Positions 1 through 7,952 of a stretch of DNA of 39,554 nucleotides are shown here, in pieces. The translations under genes were made by a program, and so were the position numbers. The notes beneath the pieces are model-generated. The model worked only from the letters and a program-made list of their open reading frames with translations. It did no database searches and was not told where the DNA came from. Every line of letters starts with the position of its first letter. The first letter of the stretch is position 1. This DNA is from Euryarchaeota archaeon UBA19 (GTDB lineage Archaea; Thermoplasmatota; Poseidoniia; Poseidoniales; Thalassarchaeaceae), in the NCBI GenBank assembly GCA_002502175.1, contig DAPQ01000035.1, positions 1 through 39,554 on the forward strand, in the 5' to 3' direction.

Positions 1-134
1 CCATCGACAATCAGGAAGTCTAACTTCTCACACCAACCATCGTTAGGAACAGAGCGAATCGTATCGACGATGGCCGCTTCTTCGTTACGAGTTGGGATTA
101 CTACAGTAACATGAACGGGGAGTGGTTCAGACAT
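1..134 (-). CDS. Family 2 glycosyltransferase, N-terminal fragment (cut by window edge)
   Basis: Only the first 44 codons are inside the window. The reverse strand reads from ATG at 134 as MSEPLPVHVTVVIPTRNEEA and continues to a FLIVDG strand at the window edge. The VVIPTRNEE motif followed by a DFLIVDG strand is the usual nucleotide-sugar binding start of GT2 / dolichol-phosphate-mannose-synthase-like enzymes. Such enzymes transfer sugars to polyprenol phosphate or to glycans at the membrane. The gene is divergent from the GT4 glycosyltransferase at 282, with a gap of about 147 bases, so the two may belong to one surface-glycan or lipid-glycosylation locus. The acceptor cannot be told from this fragment. 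Confidence 0.75.
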   Translation of the reverse strand, partial: MSEPLPVHVTVVIPTRNEEAAIVDTIRSVPNDGWCEKLDFLIVD

Positions 135-281
135 CTAAATCGATTTTGGCGACCTAACCGACCGCTATGAATCATACTGGCGTTAGGGCTACCGAAAATC
201 ACCTAAAAAAAGGCCTAATTTAGCGAAATCTCTAGCGACGGGAAGGCCATTCGTTTGAAATGAGCAGCCCTTGAGCGATAG

Positions 282-1481
282 ATGGTTGAGATGGGTCTGC
301 ACATCGCTATGCTGTCGGCAGAATACCCTCCTAGATGGGGTGGTATGGGGTCAACAGTTTACCACCTTTCTGCCGCACTAGTCGAGCTCGGACATCGAAT
401 AACGGTGATTACACGAGACGGTGGCGGAAAAGCCCTTGAACAGCAAGGAGTGAATATTCGGGAAGTCAAATGGCTATATGCTCCAATGGCATTTACTAAA
501 TCGTACGGAAAGCATGCACTTTCAGATCTCAAGAAATTGCACTCTGAAGATTCAGTCGATGTGGTTCATTTACACTGTCCAATGATTTCTTGGACAGAAT
601 CGCAATTCAAGGATTGCAAAGAAAATGTTGCTCCAGTCGTCTCATCTCTTCATGGCTCATGGCTTGGCGAAAGAGATGGTTTGCGTACCGCAGCCGAGCA
701 GAAAGAAGCCGCTGTATGGGCAAATCCAAACGACCTAGCAATTCTGCTAACTGCTGGCCATTACGCTAAGTTTGAGCGAGCTGCAGTTAACGGTTCAGAT
801 GTCTGTGTGGCAAATTCTCATGCCACCAAAGAAGACTTCCTTGAGAGGTATTCCCCTCCAGCTGACTGGAAATGTCAGGTGATTCATTGGGGAGTAGATA
901 CAGAGATGTTTCACCCAAGCGGGGAAGCGAAGGACACAGGAACCAATCAAATCCTTGCAGTAGGCCGATTAGCGGCTCGCAAAGGATACGGTTCTCTACT
1001 GCGAGCCTTTGCTAAAGTAAATCAAAAAAATCCGGAAACAGAATTGCTAATCGTAGGTCGAGGTGACCTCAAAAAGAGGCTGATTAAACAAGCAAAACGC
1101 CTAGGGGTTTCTTCTTCCGTACGAATTGACTCAGGAATGCCTTTCGACAAATTGGCAGAAGAATTTCGTAATGCGGATCTTGTCGTATATCCTTCCTATT
1201 ACGAAGGTCAGGGTTTGATTCCTCTCGAGGCAATGGCCTCTGGAACACCTGTTGCAACAGTAGATCATGGGCCGTTGCCAGAAATGGTCGATGATTCAGT
1301 TGGAGCGTTATTCACCATGGCAGATATAGAATCAATGTCGAGTGTTATTCTCAATCTTTTATCTGACCCAGACGATCTTGAATCTCTTGGTAAAGCAGGA
1401 CGTGAAAGAGTTCTCGAAAATTTCACCTTTGGACAAAACGCCGAGAGATTTTCTCAAATTTATTCACAATTAGCAAACTGA
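282..1481 (+). CDS. GT4-family glycosyltransferase
   Basis: This is a 399-residue GT-B glycosyltransferase of the GT4 (glycos_transf_1) family, which uses a nucleotide sugar to extend a glycan or glycolipid. The N-terminal half has the acceptor-side glycine loop (PPRWGGMGST, residues about 16-25). The C-terminal half has GRLAARKGY and the family EX7E pair: E308 and E316 in YYEGQGLIPLEAMASGTP. Length is typical. No membrane segment or signal peptide is seen, so it should act on the cytoplasmic face. The start may be ATG 282 or ATG 291; an AT-rich TATA-like stretch near 252-262 lies about 25 bases upstream of 282, which fits leaderless translation there. The neighbours are a divergent GT2 enzyme and a downstream permease. 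The sugar and acceptor cannot be predicted. Confidence 0.9.
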   Translation: MVEMGLHIAMLSAEYPPRWGGMGSTVYHLSAALVELGHRITVITRDGGGKALEQQGVNIREVKWLYAPMAFTKSYGKHALSDLKKLHSEDSVDVVHLHCPMISWTESQFKDCKENVAPVVSSLHGSWLGERDGLRTAAEQKEAAVWANPNDLAILLTAGHYAKFERAAVNGSDVCVANSHATKEDFLERYSPPADWKCQVIHWGVDTEMFHPSGEAKDTGTNQILAVGRLAARKGYGSLLRAFAKVNQKNPETELLIVGRGDLKKRLIKQAKRLGVSSSVRIDSGMPFDKLAEEFRNADLVVYPSYYEGQGLIPLEAMASGTPVATVDHGPLPEMVDDSVGALFTMADIESMSSVILNLLSDPDDLESLGKAGRERVLENFTFGQNAERFSQIYSQLAN

Positions 1482-1525
1482 TTCTGGGGTGAGGTTGATG
1501 GGGGGTTAACCCTACGCAGCCCTAT

Positions 1526-2584
1526 ATGAGTACACCAAACATCAGGTCATTCCGTGCCGTGGAAGTCAGCACTTTGAGTCATATCGCTATACTCTTGTTA
1601 ATCTCAATTCTTGCGATTATTCACCTAAAATCTATCATTCAGCCATTGGTAGTAGCGGTCCTATTGTTTTTCCTAATTCGCCCTCCCGCCCAATGGTTAG
1701 AGGAAAGATATGGTCACCCATTGGCGGCTTACGGAATATTGACAACCGGTGTAGTGATGGTATTCTTTTTCGTCGGAAATATTCTCTATCAAAGCCTGCA
1801 AGATTTTAGCACCGAGGCGGACTTACTCGAGGAAAAAATGACTGAGAAGATTGAATGGTTTTCGGAACTTTCAATATATGGTTATTCAATCGATACAAGT
1901 GCACTCACTGGATTAGTTACAGTCGAACGAATCAATACAATGACCACCGAATTTGTAGGTACATTGGCGGGATTCACTGGTAGTACAATTACTGTCTTTA
2001 TCTTCCTAATTTTCATCATTGTAGAAGCCGAGACGCTTCCAAAAAGGCTTCAAGCAGCATATCCAGATGAAATGGACAGATTTTCTTCGATTGTGGAAAA
2101 CGCTGGGGCGGGAATAAACACCTATGTGATAACCAAAGCATCTGTGGCCTTTGGTCAGGCGGTAATTGTAGCAATTATCCTCAGTTATATGGGAATTCCA
2201 GGTTGGTTTATGTGGGCTTCAATTACCTTCCTTCTAGACTTCGTGCCATACGTAGGGGCACCACTTTCATTCATTCCTCCAACGATAATTTCCTTTATTC
2301 TCTTTGAGCCTGTAACCGCCTTACTAATCCTTGGAGCTCTATTCGGAAACCAAGTCGCATGGGGTCAATTTGTAGAGCCTCAGCTTGCCGGTCAGCGACT
2401 CGATATGTCGCCAATAGTTCTATTGATTCTAGTTGCATTCTGGGGTTGGGCCTGGGGAATAATGGGAATGATTCTCGGGGTGCCTCTTGCTGTAATTATG
2501 AAGTTAGCATTGGAGAGTGATCCAAGAACCCGCCCAATTGCAATGTTACTCTCCTTGAACCCTAACTCAAACGATGATTCTTGA
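1526..2584 (+). CDS. AI-2E family transporter (PF01594-like membrane permease)
   Basis: A 352-residue polytopic membrane protein. Hydrophobic segments run through the N-terminal third (about residues 15-45 and 65-85), followed by a polar stretch of about 60 residues, then roughly five further segments, including the well-conserved block PGWFMWASITFLLDFVPYVG and a C-terminal GIMGMILGVPLAVIMKL. This pattern and length match the AI-2E / PerM family. Members have been linked to autoinducer-2 export, Na+/H+ antiport or general permease roles, so substrate assignment by homology is unsafe. It lies 44 bases after the GT4 gene on the same strand and could be co-transcribed. It ends 6 bases before the convergent thiamine-pyrophosphokinase-like gene. 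Confidence 0.85.
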   Translation: MSTPNIRSFRAVEVSTLSHIAILLLISILAIIHLKSIIQPLVVAVLLFFLIRPPAQWLEERYGHPLAAYGILTTGVVMVFFFVGNILYQSLQDFSTEADLLEEKMTEKIEWFSELSIYGYSIDTSALTGLVTVERINTMTTEFVGTLAGFTGSTITVFIFLIFIIVEAETLPKRLQAAYPDEMDRFSSIVENAGAGINTYVITKASVAFGQAVIVAIILSYMGIPGWFMWASITFLLDFVPYVGAPLSFIPPTIISFILFEPVTALLILGALFGNQVAWGQFVEPQLAGQRLDMSPIVLLILVAFWGWAWGIMGMILGVPLAVIMKLALESDPRTRPIAMLLSLNPNSNDDS

Positions 2585-2590
2585 TTTGAG

Positions 2591-3199
2591 TCAGGACTGG
2601 AAAATTATTGCTAGGATGCCATCGGCTTTGACGCTGATTTCATCTCCTAATGATTGGTTATGCAGACCCTTTGTTGAGAAATTCAATGGTTCTGAATTTA
2701 GATTCCAGCGGGCGCCGGAGATGGTTACCTGTTGACAGTCTTCTAAGGCGAATACTGAGAATTCGTCACCCTTTGGTATAACAAAATCAAGTGAACCATC
2801 TGCAGGGTGCAGTCGTTTGGTAATTCCACTAGAATGGTGTAATTGCACTGAAAGCCCCGAAGGGGCCTCTGTTAGAGCCGCCCAGGTTCCAAGGATATGG
2901 TCGGAACTACCTCCATCAATTCCAACAACGTCTACTTCGGTGAAGCCCCTCTCCGACATTAGGACAAACGATTTTGCCAAGTCGCTCGATGAATCATCTG
3001 AGAGTAGGGTCGACTGACCGTTCCAATCAACAATATCGACAGAATCTAAGTCACCTAGAACCTCAGATACCTCAAACCCTGCAGCAATTGCTTTGTCAGC
3101 ACCTCCATCAATCCCAAACAAAGTCGCATCATCGAGTAATTTCCTGACCATCTCAGGGTTTGGCGAGTCCCCATTGCACCAGAGAACCGCGCGCATCAT
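2591..3199 (-). CDS. Thiamine pyrophosphokinase-like protein (ThiN/TPK family)
   Basis: About 202 residues resembling thiamine diphosphokinases, which move pyrophosphate from ATP to thiamine to form the TPP cofactor. Recognisable elements in order are FGIDGGADKA, VLGDLDSVD, a DLAKSF segment in the place of the usual D-x-T/S-D-x-x-KA motif, and GIDGGSSDHILG in the place of GxxxGRxDH. Translation is coupled to the upstream gene: its TGA overlaps one of two adjacent ATG codons (3199 and 3196). An AGGTGAG motif at 3200-3206 is better spaced for the second ATG at 3196. TPP would serve, for example, the KorAB enzyme later in this window. Archaea also have a 6-hydroxymethylpterin diphosphokinase fold relative, so the exact substrate is inferred. 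Confidence 0.75.
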   Translation of the reverse strand: MMRAVLWCNGDSPNPEMVRKLLDDATLFGIDGGADKAIAAGFEVSEVLGDLDSVDIVDWNGQSTLLSDDSSSDLAKSFVLMSERGFTEVDVVGIDGGSSDHILGTWAALTEAPSGLSVQLHHSSGITKRLHPADGSLDFVIPKGDEFSVFALEDCQQVTISGARWNLNSEPLNFSTKGLHNQSLGDEISVKADGILAIIFQS

Positions 3200-4227
3200 C
3201 TCACCTTCGCGGTCACTTTGCCTTCGACTAGAAGGTCTACATCTTCCAGCGCTACAGTGGATTTTCTACAAACTCCTCTGATGTGAAGAGGAACATTGAC
3301 AGTTCCACCAAGCGCCATATTATTTCCAAAACCGAAGTATATCGCCCCTCTTGAAACCAAATCTTCCAAAGGATTTCCGATGATTTTGGCCCTAGGATTC
3401 ATTCCAAAACCAAATTCTGCAAAGTTACCCACCATCGCTGCTTTCGATGGTCTTAGACCTGAGCGAATATCCTCCATTTGTTTCCATATCGCTTCGGCTT
3501 TTTCATCACCGCTAACGTCGGTGATGATTCCTTCTTCAACCAAAATCGAAATTGGTTTTTCCAATTTTTCACCCTCCCAAGAACCATCGATTACGATTCT
3601 ACCATTTGCACTACCTTCCTTTGGTAGAACGAACACCTTTCCCGCAGGTAGATTTGTAATTGCTCCCGGTCGGTTACAAATTCCATTATCTTCCAAAATC
3701 CATCGACCTCCGGTAGTGAATTTTAGATCAGTACCCGCCTCACTGGTAACATGAACTTCTCTTCTTCTACGAAGTATCGAATTGAGACCAGAAATTTCTT
3801 TCTGTAAAGCATTGTAATCAGCAGTCATACCACCATTTGCAAAAGTCTCTGCATCGATACCTGGAAGTGAAGCAATTCTAACATTCTCTCGAGATGCATT
3901 TGCCCTTGCTCGTGTATGTGTAAGCGAGTGCTTTGTCGCCATCAGGACAACATCTTGACGCCGCATTAAGTCAGCAACTGGGTTTGGAGGTTCATTTCCC
4001 TCTCGATGACTGGGTGGCATCATCATCATCAGAACTCTATCAGTTACCCTAGCGGTTGCCTCGTAGAGGGCTCTTCCAATTTCTGATGACTCTGGGTCTG
4101 TGAGGATTAACACGGATTCCACCGGTCTTACTTGCATGCAAGTTCGAACAACCGAACGCGCGGCTGTGAGCATTGCTTCCTCGCGCTGCTCATCAGCGTC
4201 AGGTGGAGTCTCATCTGCTTCGCTCAT
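3196..4227 (-). CDS. M29 aminopeptidase (COG2309/AmpS)-like protein with degenerate metal site
   Basis: The 343 residues follow the layout of the AmpS/AmpT (peptidase M29, COG2309) family: an N-terminal Rossmann-like half with LILTDPESSEIGRALYEA, then NLPAGKVFVLPKEGSANG (about 192-209), AEFGFGMNP (270-278), GAIYFGFGNNMALGG (294-308) and PLHIRGV (313-319). Family members with activity carry metal ligands at these sites. Here E271 and H315 remain, but the usual GE glutamate is K197, the first histidine is Y297 and the aspartate after H315 is R317. It may be inactive as a metallopeptidase or have another role. It is the first gene of a coupled pair with the TPK-like gene, and diverges from the wHTH regulator at 4329. 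Ligand equivalences come from recalled family motifs, not from an alignment. Confidence 0.7.
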   Translation of the reverse strand: MSEADETPPDADEQREEAMLTAARSVVRTCMQVRPVESVLILTDPESSEIGRALYEATARVTDRVLMMMMPPSHREGNEPPNPVADLMRRQDVVLMATKHSLTHTRARANASRENVRIASLPGIDAETFANGGMTADYNALQKEISGLNSILRRRREVHVTSEAGTDLKFTTGGRWILEDNGICNRPGAITNLPAGKVFVLPKEGSANGRIVIDGSWEGEKLEKPISILVEEGIITDVSGDEKAEAIWKQMEDIRSGLRPSKAAMVGNFAEFGFGMNPRAKIIGNPLEDLVSRGAIYFGFGNNMALGGTVNVPLHIRGVCRKSTVALEDVDLLVEGKVTAKVR

Positions 4228-4301
4228 CTCGACAACCTCCTGAGAGCGGTCCCCCTTATTGAAAGCCGCTCCGGAATGTCAAATCATCTAACCAAGCGCC
4301 T

Positions 4302-4309
4302 CTTATTCT
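4302..4309 (+). promoter_or_regulatory. Putative TATA element for leaderless wHTH gene
   Basis: A CTTATTCT stretch is centred about 24 bases before the ATG at 4329. Archaeal TATA boxes sit 24-28 bases before the transcription start, so this spacing predicts a leaderless transcript starting at or next to the ATG. No GGTGA-type ribosome binding site is present at useful spacing. Confidence 0.4.
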
Positions 4310-4328
4310 CCCCAGCCTACGAAAAGGT

Positions 4329-5177
4329 ATGGACGGGGTATCCGCAGTTAGGGCTTACACACTGCTTGCGGTACTTGCAATCGTAGCCGGCGGATGGATG
4401 CTAAATGAGGCGCCGGAACCCGATTTGATTGAGGATGAAATGGATACTTTCGCAGAAATAGAGGCTGCCCCAGCCTCTGCAGAAGATGATTCTGGTGCCG
4501 ATCAGCCAATGGAAACCAGGAAAGGTGGTGAAGAGGAGGAAAAATCGGATTCTTCCGATAACCTTCCAACGGGTCTTGTTGCAGGAGGAGGAGCTGCTCT
4601 TGGTTCTCTTGCAGTCGGCTCGATTCTCTTCGAAGCCATGCGAGTTACTGTTCTAATTGCTCTTGCAACGCCTTTGCTTGCGAGGATGAAAGCAAATCGC
4701 GATGATATGCTTACACGCGGTAGAATCTTGGGTTATTTGGAAGCGAATGCTGGTATTCATTTCTCCGCTCTTCGAGATGCATTAGGTCTAGCAAATGGTG
4801 TCACAGCGTACCATCTTCACACTCTAGAAGGACAGGGTGAAGTCATTTCTTGGAGAGATGGAAAACTCCGACGCTACGCAATCTCCAGTCTCAGTAAAGA
4901 AGAGTTGAGCCGAATTCGCAACCCAATTGGAGGAACACGACTAGCGATTCTTGAGGTCTTGGCAGACTCTGGCCAAATTGGCTTGAAGGGAAGTGATATT
5001 CAAACTAAGTTGCAGATTTCTCGTCAACTTCTCAGCCATCACCTAAGCGAGCTGAAGACTGCAGAGTTAGTCGAGCCAGCGAGTGAATCTCGAAGGCCAA
5101 ATTGGCGTCTATCTTCAGTTGGACTAGAGACATTATCCAGCAGTCGAGAACTTGCTAGATCCGAGGCCGCCGGTTAG
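4329..5177 (+). CDS. Membrane-anchored tandem winged-helix transcriptional regulator
   Basis: A 282-residue protein with a hydrophobic N-terminal segment (about 7-25), a very acidic loop (27-78), a second hydrophobic region that may cross the membrane once or as a hairpin (83-119), and two winged-helix DNA-binding domains: about 125-187 (LREALGL-type recognition region with VTAYHLHTLEGQGEV) and about 200-268 (LQISRQLLSHHLSELKTAELV). The wHTHs resemble ArsR/HTH_5-type domains common in euryarchaeal regulators. The topology puts the acidic loop outside and both wHTHs inside, suggesting that the protein senses an extracellular or membrane signal and acts on DNA near the membrane. The genes downstream encode an exported ORF and a lipoprotein and are candidate targets; that link is inference from position. 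Confidence 0.8.
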   Translation: MDGVSAVRAYTLLAVLAIVAGGWMLNEAPEPDLIEDEMDTFAEIEAAPASAEDDSGADQPMETRKGGEEEEKSDSSDNLPTGLVAGGGAALGSLAVGSILFEAMRVTVLIALATPLLARMKANRDDMLTRGRILGYLEANAGIHFSALRDALGLANGVTAYHLHTLEGQGEVISWRDGKLRRYAISSLSKEELSRIRNPIGGTRLAILEVLADSGQIGLKGSDIQTKLQISRQLLSHHLSELKTAELVEPASESRRPNWRLSSVGLETLSSSRELARSEAAG

Positions 5178-5308
5178 CGAGATTTCGGCTTACTACTCCG
5201 CATTCCGGAAACTAATTTCCCACTGGTCCGCAGTCCTACGAATAGGGGTGAATTGTCATTGATGCAGGAATGGAAGTTGCTTAAGTCTTAGACCACATTG
5301 TAGTCGGT

Positions 5309-5512
5309 TTGATGACCTATAACGCGGACATGCATTTTGCTGCGCTGATTTTCATGGTCGGCGCAGGAGGCCTAGCCTCTGTATTGGAGGTGGGCGTAGC
5401 TGAAGAGACGAAAGCCCAGGAAATTGATGAGGATGATACAGATGATCCCGCCCCATCAAATGAATTGAATCTAGGTGTTCCGAATAAGTTTAGTTCATCC
5501 TTTGATTATTGA
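5309..5512 (+). CDS. Small hypothetical exported acidic protein
   Basis: A 67-residue ORF with a hydrophobic N-terminal stretch (HFAALIFMVGAGGLASVLEV, about residues 9-28) and an acidic C-terminal half (EIDEDDTDDPAPSNE). This is the shape of a small secreted or membrane-tethered peptide. No family is recognised. It lies alone between the membrane wHTH regulator and the beta-propeller lipoprotein, on the same strand as both. A TTGCTTAAGTC stretch about 26 bases upstream of ATG 5309 could be its TATA box. Internal ATG codons at 5312 and 5330 are alternative starts. Being short, it could still be a chance ORF. Confidence 0.4.
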   Translation: MMTYNADMHFAALIFMVGAGGLASVLEVGVAEETKAQEIDEDDTDDPAPSNELNLGVPNKFSSSFDY

Positions 5513-5536
5513 TTTGTCAAATCATTGAACCAACCG

Positions 5537-5549
5537 CTTGATATCTAAA
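5537..5549 (+). promoter_or_regulatory. Putative TATA element for the beta-propeller lipoprotein gene
   Basis: A TTGATATCTAAAA stretch is centred about 25 bases upstream of ATG 5568. The spacing predicts transcription starting at that ATG (leaderless) and argues against the upstream in-frame TTG at 5538, which would lie inside the promoter. Confidence 0.5.
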
Positions 5550-5567
5550 ACTCAATTCGGATTTTAC

Positions 5568-7952
5568 ATGATGCAACGAAACGCTGCCATACTCGTGCTC
5601 GCAATGATGCTGACATCTGGATGCCTCGGTGCAGTTGAAGACATTGAAGATGAACTCGATAGAACAATCGAAATTATCGTAGAAGATTATCCACAATTAG
5701 ATCTTCCAGAGAGAACTCGAACCCAACCAACTTTGCAGACATATGACGAATGTGATGCCTTATTGTTGGACCTCAAGAATTCTCTTTTCGACGAAATGTT
5801 AGTTCGATTAGATCAGGAATCCTACTACCACTGGATAGGTGGACCTTGGATGTGGAGAAATGGTGGAGTAGGGTTTGCTGAGGATGTTGCATTAGCAGAA
5901 TCCGCCGCAGACGATGGTGGGTCAAATTCAGGCTCAAATTCAGCCTCAACATCTCGAGAAGGAGAATTCTCAGGAACAAATAATCAGGAAGCTGGTGTTG
6001 ATGAGGCTGACTTCCTCAAGACAGATGGATTCCACATATACATGCTGAACGGCCAAAGTCTAGTAATTATGGACATACCAGAATTTGGTCAAATCGGCCT
6101 TTCCTCAGAAATGGAAATCGAGGGCAGCCCACTGCAGATGATGATTGATGGCGATAAACTCGTCATCGCTTCGATGATTTATGCCTGGAACCTTCCAGAA
6201 GACCATCCTCTTCGTGACCTTCTGATCGAGGAGGTACAATGGGGCGAAGGAAAGGAGTCCTGGACATACTACCGCACTCAGAACCTAGTGAAGTACACAA
6301 TTGTCGATATTTCCGACAGAACCGCTCCAGAAGTTGATCGTGAGTTGTACATTGAGGGTTATTACCACACCGCACGAATGGTCGATGGTACAGTCCGCTC
6401 GGTTACTCACAACTATGCTAACTTCGATGGACTACGATACTGGGTAAACTTACCTAGTGAATATTGGGAAATTGAAAATGAAGAAGATAGAATCGCTGCA
6501 TGGCAATTCCATCTACAAGAGACAATCCAACATAATCAGGATTTAATCAATGGACTTACGCTAGAAGACTTCGCTCCTCAGATGTATGAAATGACAGAGT
6601 CTGGCATTGCTTCCCTTCCAATAACATCCGAGGATTGTTCAGAATTCGCAGCCAGTACCGACAGTGTCTCCAAAGGATTCACTTCAATCATCACTTTCCA
6701 ATTATTGGACTCGGATGTTGAGATGGAAGTTGACCACATAGCTTCGTCTTGGGTACACGTGTATGCCTCCCAAGATATGCTAATCCTAGCAGAACCTGCC
6801 AACGATTGGTGGTGGTTCTGGCAGAACACTGATTTTGATGATGCGACAAATATCCACGCCTTTGATATCTCAGATTCGACAACAACCAGCTACCTAGGCT
6901 CAGGCCGTGTAGATGGAACCGTCCAAGATCAATTCTCAATGTCTGAATATGACGGTTCAATCAGAATTGCAACTACATCGGACATTTGGGGTCGATGGTG
7001 GCTAACCGACGAAGTCGATCCTGAAACCGGGGAACTAGTCTTCAATGGTCCAACCAACGGAGTTACTGTTCTTCAGCACGATGGACAGGTCGGACTCGAT
7101 GAGGTGGGTAAGGTCGATGGTATCGCTCCAGGTGAGACAATTTGGAGTGCCCGATTCATCGGTGATAGAGGATATCTCGTAACCTTCGAGACCATTGACC
7201 CACTCTGGGTAATCGATCTTTCAGACCCAACCAATCCGACAATTCTTGGAGAATTGGAAGTTCCTGGAGTCTCAACTTACATTCATCCTGTGGATGAAAA
7301 TACCCTGCTTACAATTGGTATTGGACCAGGCGAAGATGGACTAGGATTGGACTGGTCTATGACTCAGATTTCGCTTTTCGACGTCAGCGACCCAACTAAC
7401 CCAACTCTAGCAGATTCGCTACCTCTGTCTCCGGCTTACACAGACGAGAACTGCGATGATGTTCGAACATGTGGATGGTCATGGTCATGGTCAGAGGCTA
7501 CATATGAGCACAAGGCATTCACCTACTGGGCTCCTGAGAACTTGCTTGCAGTTCCTCTTTCCACCTACCGATACACCTACGATGTAGACGGAGGATATGG
7601 CTACGAGTATGTCTCTATGCTGAAATTGGTCAACGTAGATGCGGAGAACTTGAGTCTATCAGAACATGGAGAAGTAGATCACTCTCCATTCTACAACAAC
7701 GATGATTCTGATGTACATTGGTGGTTCTCTTACTCTACCAACATCCGTAGATCGATTTTCATGGGCGATTATGTATACGCGTTCTCAGCTCTTGGAGTAA
7801 CTATTCACAGCACTTCTGACCTAACTCCAATCCAAGAATTGGATATTCCAGGTCATGTATTGCCTGATTGGTATTACTATGAAGAAGATGGTGTAGAAGA
7901 ATCGGAATCAGAAGGTTCTGATGATGGAGCGGTAGAGTCTGAATCCAACTAG
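5568..7952 (+). CDS. Secreted beta-propeller lipoprotein (PF09826/COG4880-like)
   Basis: From ATG 5568 the product is 794 residues. It starts with a signal peptide ending in a lipobox (LAMMLTSGCLG), so the mature protein should be lipid-anchored outside the cell. A serine/asparagine-rich linker precedes EAGVDEADFLKTDGFHIYML, the hallmark start of the archaeal and bacterial 'beta propeller domain' family. The rest is rich in repeated 'LxxFDVSDPTNP' blades, e.g. VIDLSDPTNPTILGELEVPG and SLFDVSDPTNPTLADSLPL. Aromatic-rich loops (DWWWFW, GWSWSWSEA) are notable. The C-terminus is an acidic tail without a membrane segment. Function in the family is unknown; propellers usually bind ligands or partner proteins. 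It follows the membrane wHTH and small ORF, and its stop overlaps the convergent dihydroorotase stop by 4 bases. Confidence 0.85.
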   Translation: MMQRNAAILVLAMMLTSGCLGAVEDIEDELDRTIEIIVEDYPQLDLPERTRTQPTLQTYDECDALLLDLKNSLFDEMLVRLDQESYYHWIGGPWMWRNGGVGFAEDVALAESAADDGGSNSGSNSASTSREGEFSGTNNQEAGVDEADFLKTDGFHIYMLNGQSLVIMDIPEFGQIGLSSEMEIEGSPLQMMIDGDKLVIASMIYAWNLPEDHPLRDLLIEEVQWGEGKESWTYYRTQNLVKYTIVDISDRTAPEVDRELYIEGYYHTARMVDGTVRSVTHNYANFDGLRYWVNLPSEYWEIENEEDRIAAWQFHLQETIQHNQDLINGLTLEDFAPQMYEMTESGIASLPITSEDCSEFAASTDSVSKGFTSIITFQLLDSDVEMEVDHIASSWVHVYASQDMLILAEPANDWWWFWQNTDFDDATNIHAFDISDSTTTSYLGSGRVDGTVQDQFSMSEYDGSIRIATTSDIWGRWWLTDEVDPETGELVFNGPTNGVTVLQHDGQVGLDEVGKVDGIAPGETIWSARFIGDRGYLVTFETIDPLWVIDLSDPTNPTILGELEVPGVSTYIHPVDENTLLTIGIGPGEDGLGLDWSMTQISLFDVSDPTNPTLADSLPLSPAYTDENCDDVRTCGWSWSWSEATYEHKAFTYWAPENLLAVPLSTYRYTYDVDGGYGYEYVSMLKLVNVDAENLSLSEHGEVDHSPFYNNDDSDVHWWFSYSTNIRRSIFMGDYVYAFSALGVTIHSTSDLTPIQELDIPGHVLPDWYYYEEDGVEESESEGSDDGAVESESN

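Noticed and set aside
1503..1512. GGGTTAACCC palindrome before the AI-2E-type gene as an operator
   Set aside because: A single short palindrome without a second copy or known binding protein.
7475..7492. Three tandem ATGGTC hexamers in the lipoprotein gene
   Set aside because: They encode WSWS within a conserved-looking loop; a hexamer change would not shift frame and there is no sign of phase variation.
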